From Flaviflexus sp. (GTDB lineage: Bacteria; Actinomycetota; Actinomycetes; Actinomycetales; Actinomycetaceae), in NCBI GenBank assembly GCA_030537635.1, contig JAUNVM010000003.1, forward strand, positions 56,000 through 109,523: 53,524 nt of DNA. The letters are read 5' to 3'. Shown here one piece after another: positions 8,098-16,251 of the stretch (positions are counted from its first letter, which is position 1; each line of letters starts with the position of its first letter). A program made the position numbers and the translations under genes. The notes under the pieces are model-generated. The model saw nothing but the letters and a program-made list of their open reading frames with translations. It was not told the DNA's origin and did not search any database.

Positions 8098-9441
8098 CTA
8101 CTTCGCCGCGAGGGCGCGAGCGTTGACCTCGTGCATGCGCTCCAGCAGCTTCGGGCCATCCACCCCCAGCCCGTCGTGGTGGTAGTCGTTGGTGAGGATG
8201 GGCTGGGCGCCCCGGATCTGAGCCGCGGTGGCAAGGGAGAGGTCGGCGGGCACGAACATGTCGTCCCAGTAGACCCAGGCGGCAGTGGGCACCTCGTTCT
8301 CGGCGAGCACCTCGGGCCGGTAGAGAGAGGCGAAGTCGGCGCGGCTGGCGAGGATGTTGGCGGCCTCGGCCATGGGCGCGAGGGCCGGATCATCGGTTAT
8401 CTGCCACGGGAAGACGTGCTCTCCACTCATGCGGAAGGAAGCCCCCGCATCACGCGCCTCCCGTTCCGTCGCATAGGGGCTGGCCGGGGTGCCGGGAATG
8501 GCGAACTGGGGAAATTCTTCGCGGATCCGGTGGGCGGCCCAGTTGGTGGCCCCGGGGGCGGTGCCGGCGTAAATCGTCTCGTGCATGATCCCGTACATGG
8601 GGTTGGTGCGGTAGGACAGGGCGGCCTCCACCTGGGTGAGGAAGCGGTCAGAGAGGCGGCGCTCCCCGGTGAGGCGAAGGTAGGGATCCTCGGTGAGGAA
8701 GTGGAGGTGGGCGGGGCCGGTGGAGCGGCCGAGGTCGATGCCGAGCATGCGCAGGCGGCGCGGGGTGAGCCGCTCCCCGCCGGGCAGGTATTCCTCGTGG
8801 GTGTCCACGTGCACGGCAAGATCCCACAGCCGCTCCTGCATCCGCGGGAAGGGATCGAGGGCGGCGTGCCGCTCCTCGAGCTTGCGCCACGTGCGCCGAT
8901 AGGTTTCCTCGGCGTGCTCACTCACGGAGGGCAGGCCCGCGGTGATCATGACGGAGGCGAGGCCCTCGGGGGCAAGGGACAGGTAGCTCGTGTTGATGAA
9001 TCCGCCATAGGACTGGCCAAGCACGTGCCAGGGGGTATCTCCCTGGAGTTCGCGCCGCAATTCCTCCGCGTCGGCCACCATGGCATCGGCCCTGAAGCAG
9101 GCGAGGAAGTCGGCCTGGGCAGCGGGCTCGCCGCGCTCGAGAACCACCGTGGCCTCAAGCGGGTGGGAGGAGCCGGTGCCTCGCTCATCGAGGAGGACGA
9201 GACGGTAGTGGTCGAGAGCCCAGTTGATCCAGCCGCCGATGCGGGCGGGGCGGGGTGCCGGAGAGCCGGGGCCGCCCTGGAAGTAGACGAGGCGGGGGCA
9301 TTCCTCCTTGCCATCGCGAACGATTTCACGGGCAAAAATCTCGATGTCTCCGGGCAGCTTTCCGCTCCGGTCCAGGGCCACGACCAGGGACATGTCCGTA
9401 ATCGTGTGATTGTCCATCCGGTAAGATTCTGTGTGACGCAT
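8098..9441 (-). CDS. Proline iminopeptidase-like alpha/beta hydrolase (S33 family)
   Basis: A 447-residue alpha/beta hydrolase. The oxyanion-hole motif FQGGPGSPAPRP (54-65), LLDERGTGSS (83-92) and nucleophile elbow GQSYGG (142-147, Ser-144) match family S33 aminopeptidases. WDDMFVP and NDYHHDG near the C-terminus can supply the acid and histidine of the triad. These enzymes remove N-terminal proline or other residues from peptides in the cytosol. The frame is open much further upstream, but that part is the antisense of the aldo/keto reductase genes. ATG 9441 has a G-rich upstream run and is chosen over ATG 9417. It is divergent from the first aldo/keto reductase and heads the regulator-trkH-trkA run. 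Confidence 0.87.
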   Translation of the reverse strand: MRHTESYRMDNHTITDMSLVVALDRSGKLPGDIEIFAREIVRDGKEECPRLVYFQGGPGSPAPRPARIGGWINWALDHYRLVLLDERGTGSSHPLEATVVLERGEPAAQADFLACFRADAMVADAEELRRELQGDTPWHVLGQSYGGFINTSYLSLAPEGLASVMITAGLPSVSEHAEETYRRTWRKLEERHAALDPFPRMQERLWDLAVHVDTHEEYLPGGERLTPRRLRMLGIDLGRSTGPAHLHFLTEDPYLRLTGERRLSDRFLTQVEAALSYRTNPMYGIMHETIYAGTAPGATNWAAHRIREEFPQFAIPGTPASPYATEREARDAGASFRMSGEHVFPWQITDDPALAPMAEAANILASRADFASLYRPEVLAENEVPTAAWVYWDDMFVPADLSLATAAQIRGAQPILTNDYHHDGLGVDGPKLLERMHEVNARALAAK

Positions 9442-9492
9442 GATCCCATCGTGCCCCCCAGGGGCGGGGTACGCAACGCACGAAGGAGCGAC

Positions 9493-10317
9493 ATGACCCC
9501 GATGATCACTCTCAACGACTCCATCAGGATTCCCCAGCTCGGATTGGGCGTGTGGGAGATCCCCGCCGACGAGACCGAGCGGGCGGTGAGCGAGGCCCTC
9601 GAGGTGGGGTATCGACACATCGATACCGCCGCCGTCTACGGCAACGAGGAAGGGGTCGGCCGGGCCATCAACAACTCCGGTATCGAGCGTGACGACATTT
9701 TCCTCACCACGAAGCTGTGGAATAAGGAGCAGGGCTACGACAAGACGATCTCCGCCTGCGAGGACTCCTTGGAGCGCCTTGGCCAGGAGTTCATCGACCT
9801 CTACCTCATCCACTGGCCGTGCCCCGACTTCGATCTCTACCTTGACACCTGGCGGGCCATGGAAAAGCTCCGCTCGGAGGGCCTTGTCCGTTCCATCGGC
9901 GTGTCCAACTTCCTGCCCGAGCACATCGATCGGCTTCTCGCCAACTGCGAGCACGCCCCCTCCGTCAATCAGCTCGAGGTGCATCCGTCCTATCAGCAGC
10001 GCGAGGCCACCGAGGCTGCCACCGCCGCCGGGCTCGCCATCGAGGCCTACTCCCCGATCGGCCGCGGCGATGATCTGAGCCTCGAGCCGGTCACCCAGAT
10101 TGCCGAGCGCACCGGGGCCACCCCGGCCCAGGTCATTCTCGGCTGGCACCTGGCCAAGGGCCACATTGTTATTCCCAAGACCGTAACCCGGGAGCGGATG
10201 GTGGAGAACCTGGCCGCCACCGAGGTGCGGCTTTCCGCGGAGGACATTGCCGCCATTGATGCTCTCGAGGCGGGCAATTGCAAGACCTCCCATCCGTCCG
10301 AGTTCCACGTGGTGTGA
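9493..10317 (+). CDS. Aldo/keto reductase 1
   Basis: A 274-residue NADPH-dependent oxidoreductase of the AKR5-like (2,5-diketo-D-gluconate reductase-like) class. The catalytic tetrad is intact: D44 and Y49 in YRHIDTAAVYGNE, K74 in TTKLWN and H107 in LIHWP. The C-terminal PKTVTRERMVENL segment matches the NADPH-phosphate pocket. GAAGGAG is 5 bases before the ATG. The same frame is open from 7060, but the upstream part is antisense to trkH and the peptidase. One base separates it from a paralogous second reductase, and a pyridoxal-kinase-like gene follows, so pyridoxal is one substrate worth considering; generic aldehydes or keto sugars are equally possible. Confidence 0.9.
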   Translation: MTPMITLNDSIRIPQLGLGVWEIPADETERAVSEALEVGYRHIDTAAVYGNEEGVGRAINNSGIERDDIFLTTKLWNKEQGYDKTISACEDSLERLGQEFIDLYLIHWPCPDFDLYLDTWRAMEKLRSEGLVRSIGVSNFLPEHIDRLLANCEHAPSVNQLEVHPSYQQREATEAATAAGLAIEAYSPIGRGDDLSLEPVTQIAERTGATPAQVILGWHLAKGHIVIPKTVTRERMVENLAATEVRLSAEDIAAIDALEAGNCKTSHPSEFHVV

Positions 10318-10318
10318 C

Positions 10319-11158
10319 ATGGCAATCCCCACAACGAAGCTTCCGCGCGGAGGCGAGATGCCACGCCTGGGCTTTGGCACCTACAAGATTGAGCCCGCCC
10401 GGGCCAAGGAGGCGGTGCTCGCAGCCCTCGAGGCCGGATATCGGCATATTGACACCGCCCAGATGTACGGCAATGAGGCAGAGGTGGGCGCCGCAATCGC
10501 CGAATCCGGCGTGCCGCGCTCGGAGATTTTCCTCACGACGAAGCTCAATAATCCGAACCATGAGCCGGCCGATGTTCAATCCTCTTTCGCGGCCTCGCTC
10601 GACCGGCTTGGCACCGACTACGTCGATCTCTTCCTCATTCACTGGCCGCTGCCCACGCGCTACGGCGGCAACATCGCCCTGCCCTGGCCCACCATGTGCG
10701 AACTGTATGAATCCGGGCAGGCCCGGGAGATCGGCCTGTCCAACTTCCTGGCCGAACATATCGAGGCAATTCTCCAGGTAGGCGGGGTGCGTCCGGCGGT
10801 CAACCAGATCGAAGCCCACCCCTATTTCCGCAATGATGAACTGCGCGCACAGAGCCACGAGCTCGGCCTGGTCACCCAGGCGTGGAGCCCGCTCGCGAGG
10901 GGCACCGTGCTCAACGAACCCATCATTTCCGACATCGCCCAGGACCGGGATGCAACGCCGGCTCAGGTGGTTCTTGCCTGGCACATTCAGCGGGGCGATA
11001 CCGTCTTTCCGAAGAGCGTGACCCCGCAGCGGATCACCGAGAATCTCGGTATCTTTGATGTGCATCTCAAGAGCGAGGACATTGCCGCGATTGACCGACT
11101 CGATCGCGGGCCGGAGGGCCGACGCGGCTCCGATCCGGCAACGATGGATCGGCTCTGA
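10319..11158 (+). CDS. Aldo/keto reductase 2
   Basis: A 279-residue paralogue of the preceding reductase. The tetrad D45, Y50, K75 and H108 is complete and the cofactor segment FPKSVTPQRITENL is present. The start ATG lies one base after the TGA of reductase 1, a spacing that implies translational coupling; a longer frame from 10247 is only an in-frame extension inside the neighbour. The two reductases have kept the same motif spacing but differ in the substrate loops (WNKEQGYDK versus NNPNHEPAD after the catalytic lysine), so they likely act on different carbonyl compounds. A 16-base gap with AGGAGA leads to the pdxK-like gene. Confidence 0.9.
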   Translation: MAIPTTKLPRGGEMPRLGFGTYKIEPARAKEAVLAALEAGYRHIDTAQMYGNEAEVGAAIAESGVPRSEIFLTTKLNNPNHEPADVQSSFAASLDRLGTDYVDLFLIHWPLPTRYGGNIALPWPTMCELYESGQAREIGLSNFLAEHIEAILQVGGVRPAVNQIEAHPYFRNDELRAQSHELGLVTQAWSPLARGTVLNEPIISDIAQDRDATPAQVVLAWHIQRGDTVFPKSVTPQRITENLGIFDVHLKSEDIAAIDRLDRGPEGRRGSDPATMDRL

Positions 11159-11174
11159 TAACCGAGGAGAGACC

Positions 11175-11966
11175 ATGGATTTTGCCTACACGATCGCCGG
11201 ATCTGAAGCGACCGGCGGCGCCGGCCTGCAAACCGATCTCAAGACCTTTCACGAGCTGGGAACCTACGGTCTTGGCACTATCACCTGCATCGTGTCCTTC
11301 GATCCGAAGAACAACTGGGCGCACCGCTTCGTGCCCGTCGATCCGCAGGTCATCGCGGATCAGATCGGGGTGGCTGTCGCCACTCACGATCTGCACACGG
11401 TGAAGATCGGTATGCTCGGCACCCCCACCACCATTGACACCGTGGCCACGGCCCTGAAGTCGAATGAGTGGCGAGACATCGTGGTCGATCCCGTTCTGAT
11501 CTGCAAGGGCCAGGAGCCCGGTGCCGCGCTCGACACCGACACCGCGCTGCGGAAGAAGATCCTTCCCCTCGCCACGGTCGCCACCCCCAACAACTTCGAG
11601 GCCCGCACCCTCGCCGGCATGGACTCGCTCACCACCGTGGATGACCTTATCGAGGCCGCGAAGCGGATCAGTGAGCTCGGACCGAATGCCGTGGTGGTCA
11701 AGGGCGGTATGGACTTCCCGGGCGATGATGCTGTTGACGTCCTGTGGAATGGTGAGGCGCACGTGTTCACCGAGCCGAAGATTGGCCAGGAGCGAGTCTC
11801 CGGCGCGGGCTGCACCCTCGCCGCTGCAATCACCGCCCGGCTCGCGGCCGGTGCCGAGCTTCCGCAGGCCGTGGCCGACGCAAAGGCCCTCGTCACCCGC
11901 GCGATCCGCGGCCGGGTCGAGGCCAACACGCCGTTCGCCAGCGTGTGGCAAGGTGCCTCCCTCTAG
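11175..11966 (+). CDS. pdxK: Pyridoxal/pyridoxine kinase, ThiD-like (PdxK)
   Basis: A 263-residue ribokinase-fold kinase. TIAGSEATGGAGLQTDLKTF (6-25) is the ThiD/PdxK N-terminal signature, VDPVLICKG (104-112) carries the lid cysteine region and SGAGCT (209-214) is the anion hole with the general base region. The internal SFDPKNNWAHRFVPVD (41-56) resembles the ThiD-like PdxK of Bacillus subtilis (from memory) rather than true ThiD, so I favour phosphorylation of pyridoxal or pyridoxine in vitamin B6 salvage over hydroxymethylpyrimidine phosphate kinase. No thi genes lie nearby. The ribosome-binding site is GAGGAGA. The last 14 bases overlap the probable GTG start of the next gene. Confidence 0.8.
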   Translation: MDFAYTIAGSEATGGAGLQTDLKTFHELGTYGLGTITCIVSFDPKNNWAHRFVPVDPQVIADQIGVAVATHDLHTVKIGMLGTPTTIDTVATALKSNEWRDIVVDPVLICKGQEPGAALDTDTALRKKILPLATVATPNNFEARTLAGMDSLTTVDDLIEAAKRISELGPNAVVVKGGMDFPGDDAVDVLWNGEAHVFTEPKIGQERVSGAGCTLAAAITARLAAGAELPQAVADAKALVTRAIRGRVEANTPFASVWQGASL

Positions 11967-12540
11967 CATTGCCGTTCTCGGCTGCCGGGTGACCCGGGGC
12001 CGACCTTCCGCCGCTCTCCGGCGCCGCCTCGATACGGCACTGGAGCAGCGGCGGATTGCTCGTTCTCGGGGCTTTGACCCTCTCCTCATCTGTCTGGGCG
12101 GCGGTCCCGGACCCCGTAGCGGGCCCGGCCCCGAGGCGGAGGTGATGGCACACTATCTGCGCTCACGCGGGGTGCCCTCCGACCAGATCATCATTGAGCC
12201 GTATTCGCGCACCACGGAGGAGAACATTCTTCATCTGCGCGCCATTCTCGCCCACCCCCACTATCCGCGGGCCTTCGCCGGTGTCAGCCCCGAGCTGGCC
12301 CCGGATCCTCGAGCCGGTGCCGCGGAACCTGATCCGCCGCTCCCGGTGGTCATCGTCACCTCGGCCACCCACCTGCCCCGCACCCTGCTCATGTGCCGGG
12401 CCCTCGGGCTGCGCCCCATCGGAATTCCCGCCCCGCCCGACGTGACGAAGCTACCCCTCGCCATCATCCGCGAGCTGGGCGCCATGGCGATCTGGGGAGC
12501 CAGGGCCGCTCGGCGTTATGTCGAGGTCCGCCGGCGCTGA
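11953..12540 (+). CDS. YdcF/SanA-like DUF218 protein
   Basis: A 195-residue protein of the DUF218 (YdcF) family. The N-terminal VLGCRV, LRRRLDTAL, the acidic EAEVM segment, SRTTEEN and VIVTSATHLPRT follow the family pattern of a Rossmann-like domain with conserved acidic, arginine and histidine residues. Proposed roles include S-adenosylmethionine binding and cell-envelope or oligosaccharide metabolism; the activity is not settled. No transmembrane helix is seen here, in contrast to many homologues. The start is taken as GTG 11953, overlapping pdxK by 14 bases; the ribosome-binding site is weak. The 3' end overlaps the convergent exonuclease gene by 25 bases. Poor conservation across the Pro/Ala-rich middle (around 105-120) suggests a surface loop. 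Confidence 0.72.
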   Translation: MPPSSIAVLGCRVTRGRPSAALRRRLDTALEQRRIARSRGFDPLLICLGGGPGPRSGPGPEAEVMAHYLRSRGVPSDQIIIEPYSRTTEENILHLRAILAHPHYPRAFAGVSPELAPDPRAGAAEPDPPLPVVIVTSATHLPRTLLMCRALGLRPIGIPAPPDVTKLPLAIIRELGAMAIWGARAARRYVEVRRR

Positions 12541-13091
12541 TTGCTCGGTGGGCACAGCCGCTCCAGCTCGCCAAAGCCGTAGTCGCTTTGCATGCGGGCA
12601 AAGATCCGTCCGCAGGCCTCCGCATCAGCATCCGCCCGGTGATGGGAGAACACCTCGCCGGGGAAATAGTAGTCGAATACCGTATCGAGGCTCATCTTCC
12701 CCACCCGCCCGGCGAGCAGGCGCCGAGCCAGCCGCAGGGTGCACATCCGCTTATTGGCGAGCAGCGGACCACCGTAAAGATCGGTCAGTCCGTTGAGCAC
12801 CGAGCCATCAAATCCCATGTTGTGGGCGACGAGGGGGCGCGCGCCGATAAAGTCGACGATTTCGCCCGCCACCTCATCCCAGGTCGGGGCCGCCCTCGTG
12901 GCCAGGGAGGAGATGCCATGGACCCCAATATTGCGCGGATTAAACCAATCGACCGCGGCGTGCGGGCGCAGCAGGGTCGAATAGCGGGCCTCGATCTCCC
13001 CGCGAGCATCGAAGGCGACGAGCCCGATCGAGCAGGCGGAGGCGCGCTTCTCATTAGCGGTCTCAAAGTCGATGGCAACCCAGGGTTCCAT
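12516..13091 (-). CDS. DnaQ-like 3'-5' exonuclease (DEDDh)
   Basis: A 191-residue exonuclease of the DnaQ/polymerase III epsilon superfamily. Exo I is AIDFETA with D8 and E10, Exo II is the AHNMGFD segment, and Exo III is HHRADADAEA with the DEDDh-type histidine and aspartate. These residues bind two metal ions that remove nucleotides from 3' ends. As a short stand-alone domain it could act in proofreading, repair or RNA processing; the true polymerase III epsilon identity cannot be claimed. It reads toward the YdcF-like gene, overlapping it by 25 bases, and follows dnaB on the same strand with 24 bases between, so the two may be co-transcribed. Confidence 0.85.
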   Translation of the reverse strand: MEPWVAIDFETANEKRASACSIGLVAFDARGEIEARYSTLLRPHAAVDWFNPRNIGVHGISSLATRAAPTWDEVAGEIVDFIGARPLVAHNMGFDGSVLNGLTDLYGGPLLANKRMCTLRLARRLLAGRVGKMSLDTVFDYYFPGEVFSHHRADADAEACGRIFARMQSDYGFGELERLCPPSNQRRRTST

Positions 13092-13115
13092 ACGGTCCTT
13101 CCTTAGCCGCGGAGT

Positions 13116-14471
13116 CTAGAAGTCGGCGGTCTGCTTGAACCGAGCGTAGTGGCCCTGGAAGGTGAGCATGACCGAGCCGACCGGTCCGGCGCGATGCTTG
13201 CCGATGATGACCTCACCTTCGCCGGTGGGCTGCTCATCCTTCGAGCGGTACATGTCCTCGCGGTGCAGGAGGATGACGACGTCGGCATCCTGCTCCAGCG
13301 AGCCGGATTCGCGCAGGTCGGAGACCATGGGCTTCTTCGTCTCGCGCTTTTCCGAATCACGGTTGAGCTGGGCAACCGCAATAATCGGCACGTCGAGTTC
13401 CTTGGCTAGCAGCTTGATCGATCGGGAAAACTCCGAGACCTCCTGCTGGCGGGACTCCACCTTGCGCGAGCCGGACGTGAGCAGCTGAAGGTAGTCAATG
13501 ACGATGAGCTTGATATCGTGCTGCTGCTTGAGGCGCCGACACTTCGCGCGGATCTCCCCCATCGTCAGATTCGCCGAATCGTCGATGATGAGCGGGGCAT
13601 CGGAGATTTTCCGATCGAGCGCTTCGAGGATCTTGCGCCAGTCAACCTCATCCATCTTTCCCTTGATCATGCGGTCGAGAAAGACGCTGGACTCGGCTGC
13701 GAGCACGCGCATCGACAGCTCAATCCGGTTCATTTCCAGGGAGAAGTAGACGGCCGCCTGACCGTCCCGAATCGCGGCGGCCCGGCACACATCCATGGCG
13801 AATGTGGACTTGCCGGCGCCGGGGCGGGCCGCGACGATAATCATCTGTCCGCCGCGCAGACCGTTGAGGATGTCGTCGACGTCCTTGAATCCCGTCGATA
13901 CGCCGTCGAGCGTTCCCTTCAGCTTCTCGTTGTTTTGGAGGGTGATGACGAGGTCATTGACGATGTTGGCCATCGCCGCCGAGTCTCGGGACTCATCCTT
14001 GTCGGTAATCGAGTAGACCTCCGCCTGCGCCATGTCGATGAGCTGCTCGACCTCCGCGCCGTCGGTGGAGTATCCGAGCTGGGCGATCCTTGTTCCCGCC
14101 TCCACGAGGCTGCGCAGCTGCGCCTGCTCGCGGACAATGCGAGCATAGTGCGGGGCGCTCACCGCGAGGGGCACCGTGTTGGCAAGCGTATGCAGATAGG
14201 TGAGCCCACCGATCCGTTCGTCCTCGCCACGCCGGCGCAGCTCGGCGCCGATCGTCACCGCATCCACCGGTTCGCCCTGACCGAAGTTCTCCATGATCGC
14301 CGAGTAAATGAGCGCGTGGGAGGGCCGGTAGAAATCCTCGGGCTTTAAAATCTCAGATACCTCGGCCACCGCATCCTTCGACAGGAGCATGCCGCCAAGA
14401 ACCGACATCTCCGCCTCGATATTCTGGGGCGGAACCCGCCCGAAGGCCTCGTCTTGTTCAGCCATCGTCAC
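13116..14471 (-). CDS. dnaB: Replicative DNA helicase DnaB
   Basis: A 451-residue hexameric helicase that unwinds DNA ahead of the replisome. The N-terminal DnaB domain (about 14-118) begins PPQNIEAEMSVLGGML, the linker region follows, and the RecA-like motor has Walker A RPGAGKST (216-223), EMN, Walker B LIVIDYLQLL and the QLNR and DLRESGSLEQDAD motifs. Length and uninterrupted motifs show there is no intein, which is common in actinobacterial dnaB. GGAGG lies 8 bases before GTG 14471, with an ATG two codons later as alternative. The upstream region contains a dense DnaA-box cluster, so DnaA might act on its transcription. Confidence 0.97.
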   Translation of the reverse strand: MTMAEQDEAFGRVPPQNIEAEMSVLGGMLLSKDAVAEVSEILKPEDFYRPSHALIYSAIMENFGQGEPVDAVTIGAELRRRGEDERIGGLTYLHTLANTVPLAVSAPHYARIVREQAQLRSLVEAGTRIAQLGYSTDGAEVEQLIDMAQAEVYSITDKDESRDSAAMANIVNDLVITLQNNEKLKGTLDGVSTGFKDVDDILNGLRGGQMIIVAARPGAGKSTFAMDVCRAAAIRDGQAAVYFSLEMNRIELSMRVLAAESSVFLDRMIKGKMDEVDWRKILEALDRKISDAPLIIDDSANLTMGEIRAKCRRLKQQHDIKLIVIDYLQLLTSGSRKVESRQQEVSEFSRSIKLLAKELDVPIIAVAQLNRDSEKRETKKPMVSDLRESGSLEQDADVVILLHREDMYRSKDEQPTGEGEVIIGKHRAGPVGSVMLTFQGHYARFKQTADF

Positions 14472-14515
14472 CCTTTCGTCCTCCCGATCATCCCACAGCA
14501 GGCCTGAGCATATCC

Positions 14516-14684
14516 TGTGGATAACGTGGGTACTTCACGTGGAAACACGCCGTGCAGCACGTGGAAGACATGTGGAAGAAGCCCGTGTTTATCCACAGAT
14601 GTGGATGAGCTTGTGGATATCTCATTTGTCAAGCGGCGAAAACCCTGCTCTCTTCTCCCCAAGGTTATCCACGACTGTGGATAA
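14516..14684. other. DnaA-box cluster A (dnaB-MATE divergent spacer)
   Basis: Three perfect TTATCCACA boxes occur at 14516-14524 (minus), 14589-14597 (plus) and 14676-14684 (minus). Close variants occur at 14600-14608, 14612-14620 and 14665-14673. The opposed pairs 14589/14600 and 14665/14676 form tight inverted arrangements with 2-base spacers. The cluster covers the whole divergent spacer between dnaB and the MATE gene, about 17 kb from dnaA. It could titrate DnaA, regulate dnaB, or be part of an extended origin. The box matches are seen directly; the role is inference. Confidence 0.8.
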
Positions 14685-14701
14685 GTCAATTCTCTCCGAC
14701 G

Positions 14702-14730
14702 TTGGCAACACTCCCGGTGGGGGGTAGGGT
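14702..14730 (+). promoter_or_regulatory. Probable promoter of the MATE gene
   Basis: TTGGCA (14702-14707) and TAGGGT (14725-14730) are separated by 17 bases and lie about 30 bases before the GTG start at 14762. The nearest DnaA box ends 18 bases upstream of the -35 element. Confidence 0.45.
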
Positions 14731-14761
14731 TCAAGTTGGGGTTCAGATTTAAGGTTGTCCC

Positions 14762-16090
14762 GTGAGTTCTCATTCCCTCGACCGCCAGATTCTCCAGATC
14801 GCGGTTCCCACGCTGGCGACGCTGCTCGCCCAGCCGCTTCTTGTCCTCGTCGACTCGGCCCTGGTGGGCCGGCTCGGAACGGTGGAGCTGGCCGGGTTGT
14901 CCCTCGCCTCCACGATTCTCATGACGATCGTCGGGGTGTGCATCTTCCTCTCCTATGCCACGACGGCCGCCACCGCCCGCTACTTCGGTGCGGAAAAGCC
15001 CACTCGGGCCATGTCCCTCGGGCTCGATGGTCTGTGGCTGGGGGCGGGGCTTGGCGTTCTGCTCGGTCTCATTCTCGCCCTCGGTGGAGACACGATTATC
15101 GGGTGGTTCGGCCCGGAGGCGGCCGTGGCCGCGGAGGCCCGGGGTTATCTACTCGCCTCCTGCTGGGGCCTGCCCGGCATGCTCATCGTGCTCGCCGCCA
15201 CCGGAACCCTGCGCGGCATGCTCGACGCCACGACGCCGCTCAAGGTGACAACGGTGGGAGCCTTGGCTAATATTCCGCTGTCCTATCTGCTCATTTATCC
15301 GGCTGGCTTTGGCACCGCCGGGGCTGGCTTGGGTACCGCCACCGCGGAGACCGGAATGGGAATTGCTCTCGCCTGGTTCATCGCCCGACAGGCTCGACAT
15401 CACGGGGTTTCCCTCCTCCCCTCGGGGGCTGGCGTGCTGTACTCGCTCACCGAATCGGTGCCGCTCATCATCCGTACCCTGTGCCTGCGGGTAGGAATCA
15501 TTGCCACGGTGGCGGCCGCAACCGCGCTCGGCACCAATGCGCTCGCCGCCCACCAGATCGTCAATGCGACGTGGAACTTCTCGGCGAACTTTCTCGACTC
15601 CCTTGCCATCGCCGCCCAGGCTCTTATCGGCCAGGCCTCCGGGCGCGGCAGCATCGACCAGGTGCACACGATCTTGCGTCGCTGCCTGGTCTGGGGAGCT
15701 GGGGTGGGCGCGGGCCTCGGCATTGTCCTGGCCGCCGCCGCCCCGGTCATCTCCATCATCATGACATCGGGCGGGGAGGTTCGTTCCTGGGCCACCCTCG
15801 GCCTGTGGGTGTGCGCCTCCAGCCTTCCGGTGGCCGCGCTCGCCTACATGCTCGACGGTGTGCTCATTGGCGCTGGAGACACCCGATATCTTGCGTGGAT
15901 GATGCTCGCCTCGCTCCTCATCTACCTTCCCGTGCCCCTCCTTTTGCTCGGCCCCTGGCAGGAACTCGGCAAACTCGGTTTCGCGATTCTGTGGATCGGT
16001 TACGGCTGGATTTTCATGCTGGCTCGCGCCCTCCCCCTCTATCTGCGAACTCGCACAGACCAGTGGATCGTCATCGGAGAGAGCAGATAA
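14762..16090 (+). CDS. MATE-family multidrug exporter (DinF-like)
   Basis: A 442-residue polytopic membrane protein with about 12 hydrophobic helices arranged in two related halves. The N-terminal IAVPTLATLLAQPLLVLVDS, GRLGTVELAGLSLA and the internal LGTNALAAHQI segment are typical of the DinF branch of MATE transporters, which export cationic drugs or metabolites using Na+ or H+ gradients. The start is GTG at 14762 with a weak AAGG upstream. It is unusual in being flanked on both sides by DnaA-box clusters (14516-14684 and 16103-16251), although nothing in the protein itself relates to replication. Confidence 0.9.
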   Translation: MSSHSLDRQILQIAVPTLATLLAQPLLVLVDSALVGRLGTVELAGLSLASTILMTIVGVCIFLSYATTAATARYFGAEKPTRAMSLGLDGLWLGAGLGVLLGLILALGGDTIIGWFGPEAAVAAEARGYLLASCWGLPGMLIVLAATGTLRGMLDATTPLKVTTVGALANIPLSYLLIYPAGFGTAGAGLGTATAETGMGIALAWFIARQARHHGVSLLPSGAGVLYSLTESVPLIIRTLCLRVGIIATVAAATALGTNALAAHQIVNATWNFSANFLDSLAIAAQALIGQASGRGSIDQVHTILRRCLVWGAGVGAGLGIVLAAAAPVISIIMTSGGEVRSWATLGLWVCASSLPVAALAYMLDGVLIGAGDTRYLAWMMLASLLIYLPVPLLLLGPWQELGKLGFAILWIGYGWIFMLARALPLYLRTRTDQWIVIGESR

Positions 16091-16102
16091 CACTCTTCCT
16101 GC

Positions 16103-16251
16103 ACATCCACAACCTTGTACACAGCTGTGGATAGTTCTCTAGGTTATCCACAGAATCTTTCCCCATGTGGATAATTACATCGATGTCATTTCCCGTCATG
16201 ATGCCCTTTCTGGAAATAGCTGATGATGCAAATATCCCCAACTGTGGATAA
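16103..16251. other. DnaA-box cluster B, downstream of the MATE gene
   Basis: Perfect TTATCCACA boxes lie at 16144-16152 (plus), 16166-16174 (minus) and 16243-16251 (minus), with one-mismatch boxes at 16126-16134 and 16103-16111. The first box starts 12 bases after the MATE stop codon. The DNA between boxes is more AT-rich than the surrounding genes. The rest of the gap to the rhomboid gene (16252-16504) has no convincing gene; it holds a 7-bp inverted repeat GAGTGAC/GTCACTC at 16277-16300. Confidence 0.8.

Noticed and set aside
7060..9492. Long plus-strand frame upstream of aldo/keto reductase 1
   Set aside because: It reads antisense to trkH, the regulator and the hydrolase and has Gly/Arg/His-rich low-complexity sequence.
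9442..10380. N-terminal part of a 760-codon minus-strand frame continuous with the peptidase
   Set aside because: It is the antisense of two aldo/keto reductases with complete catalytic tetrads; the hydrolase similarity starts only at about 9441.
14532..14547. parS-like sequence TACTTCACGTGGAAAC
   Set aside because: Only about 11 of 16 positions match, and the palindrome is broken; it fits better with the CACGTGGAA repeats.
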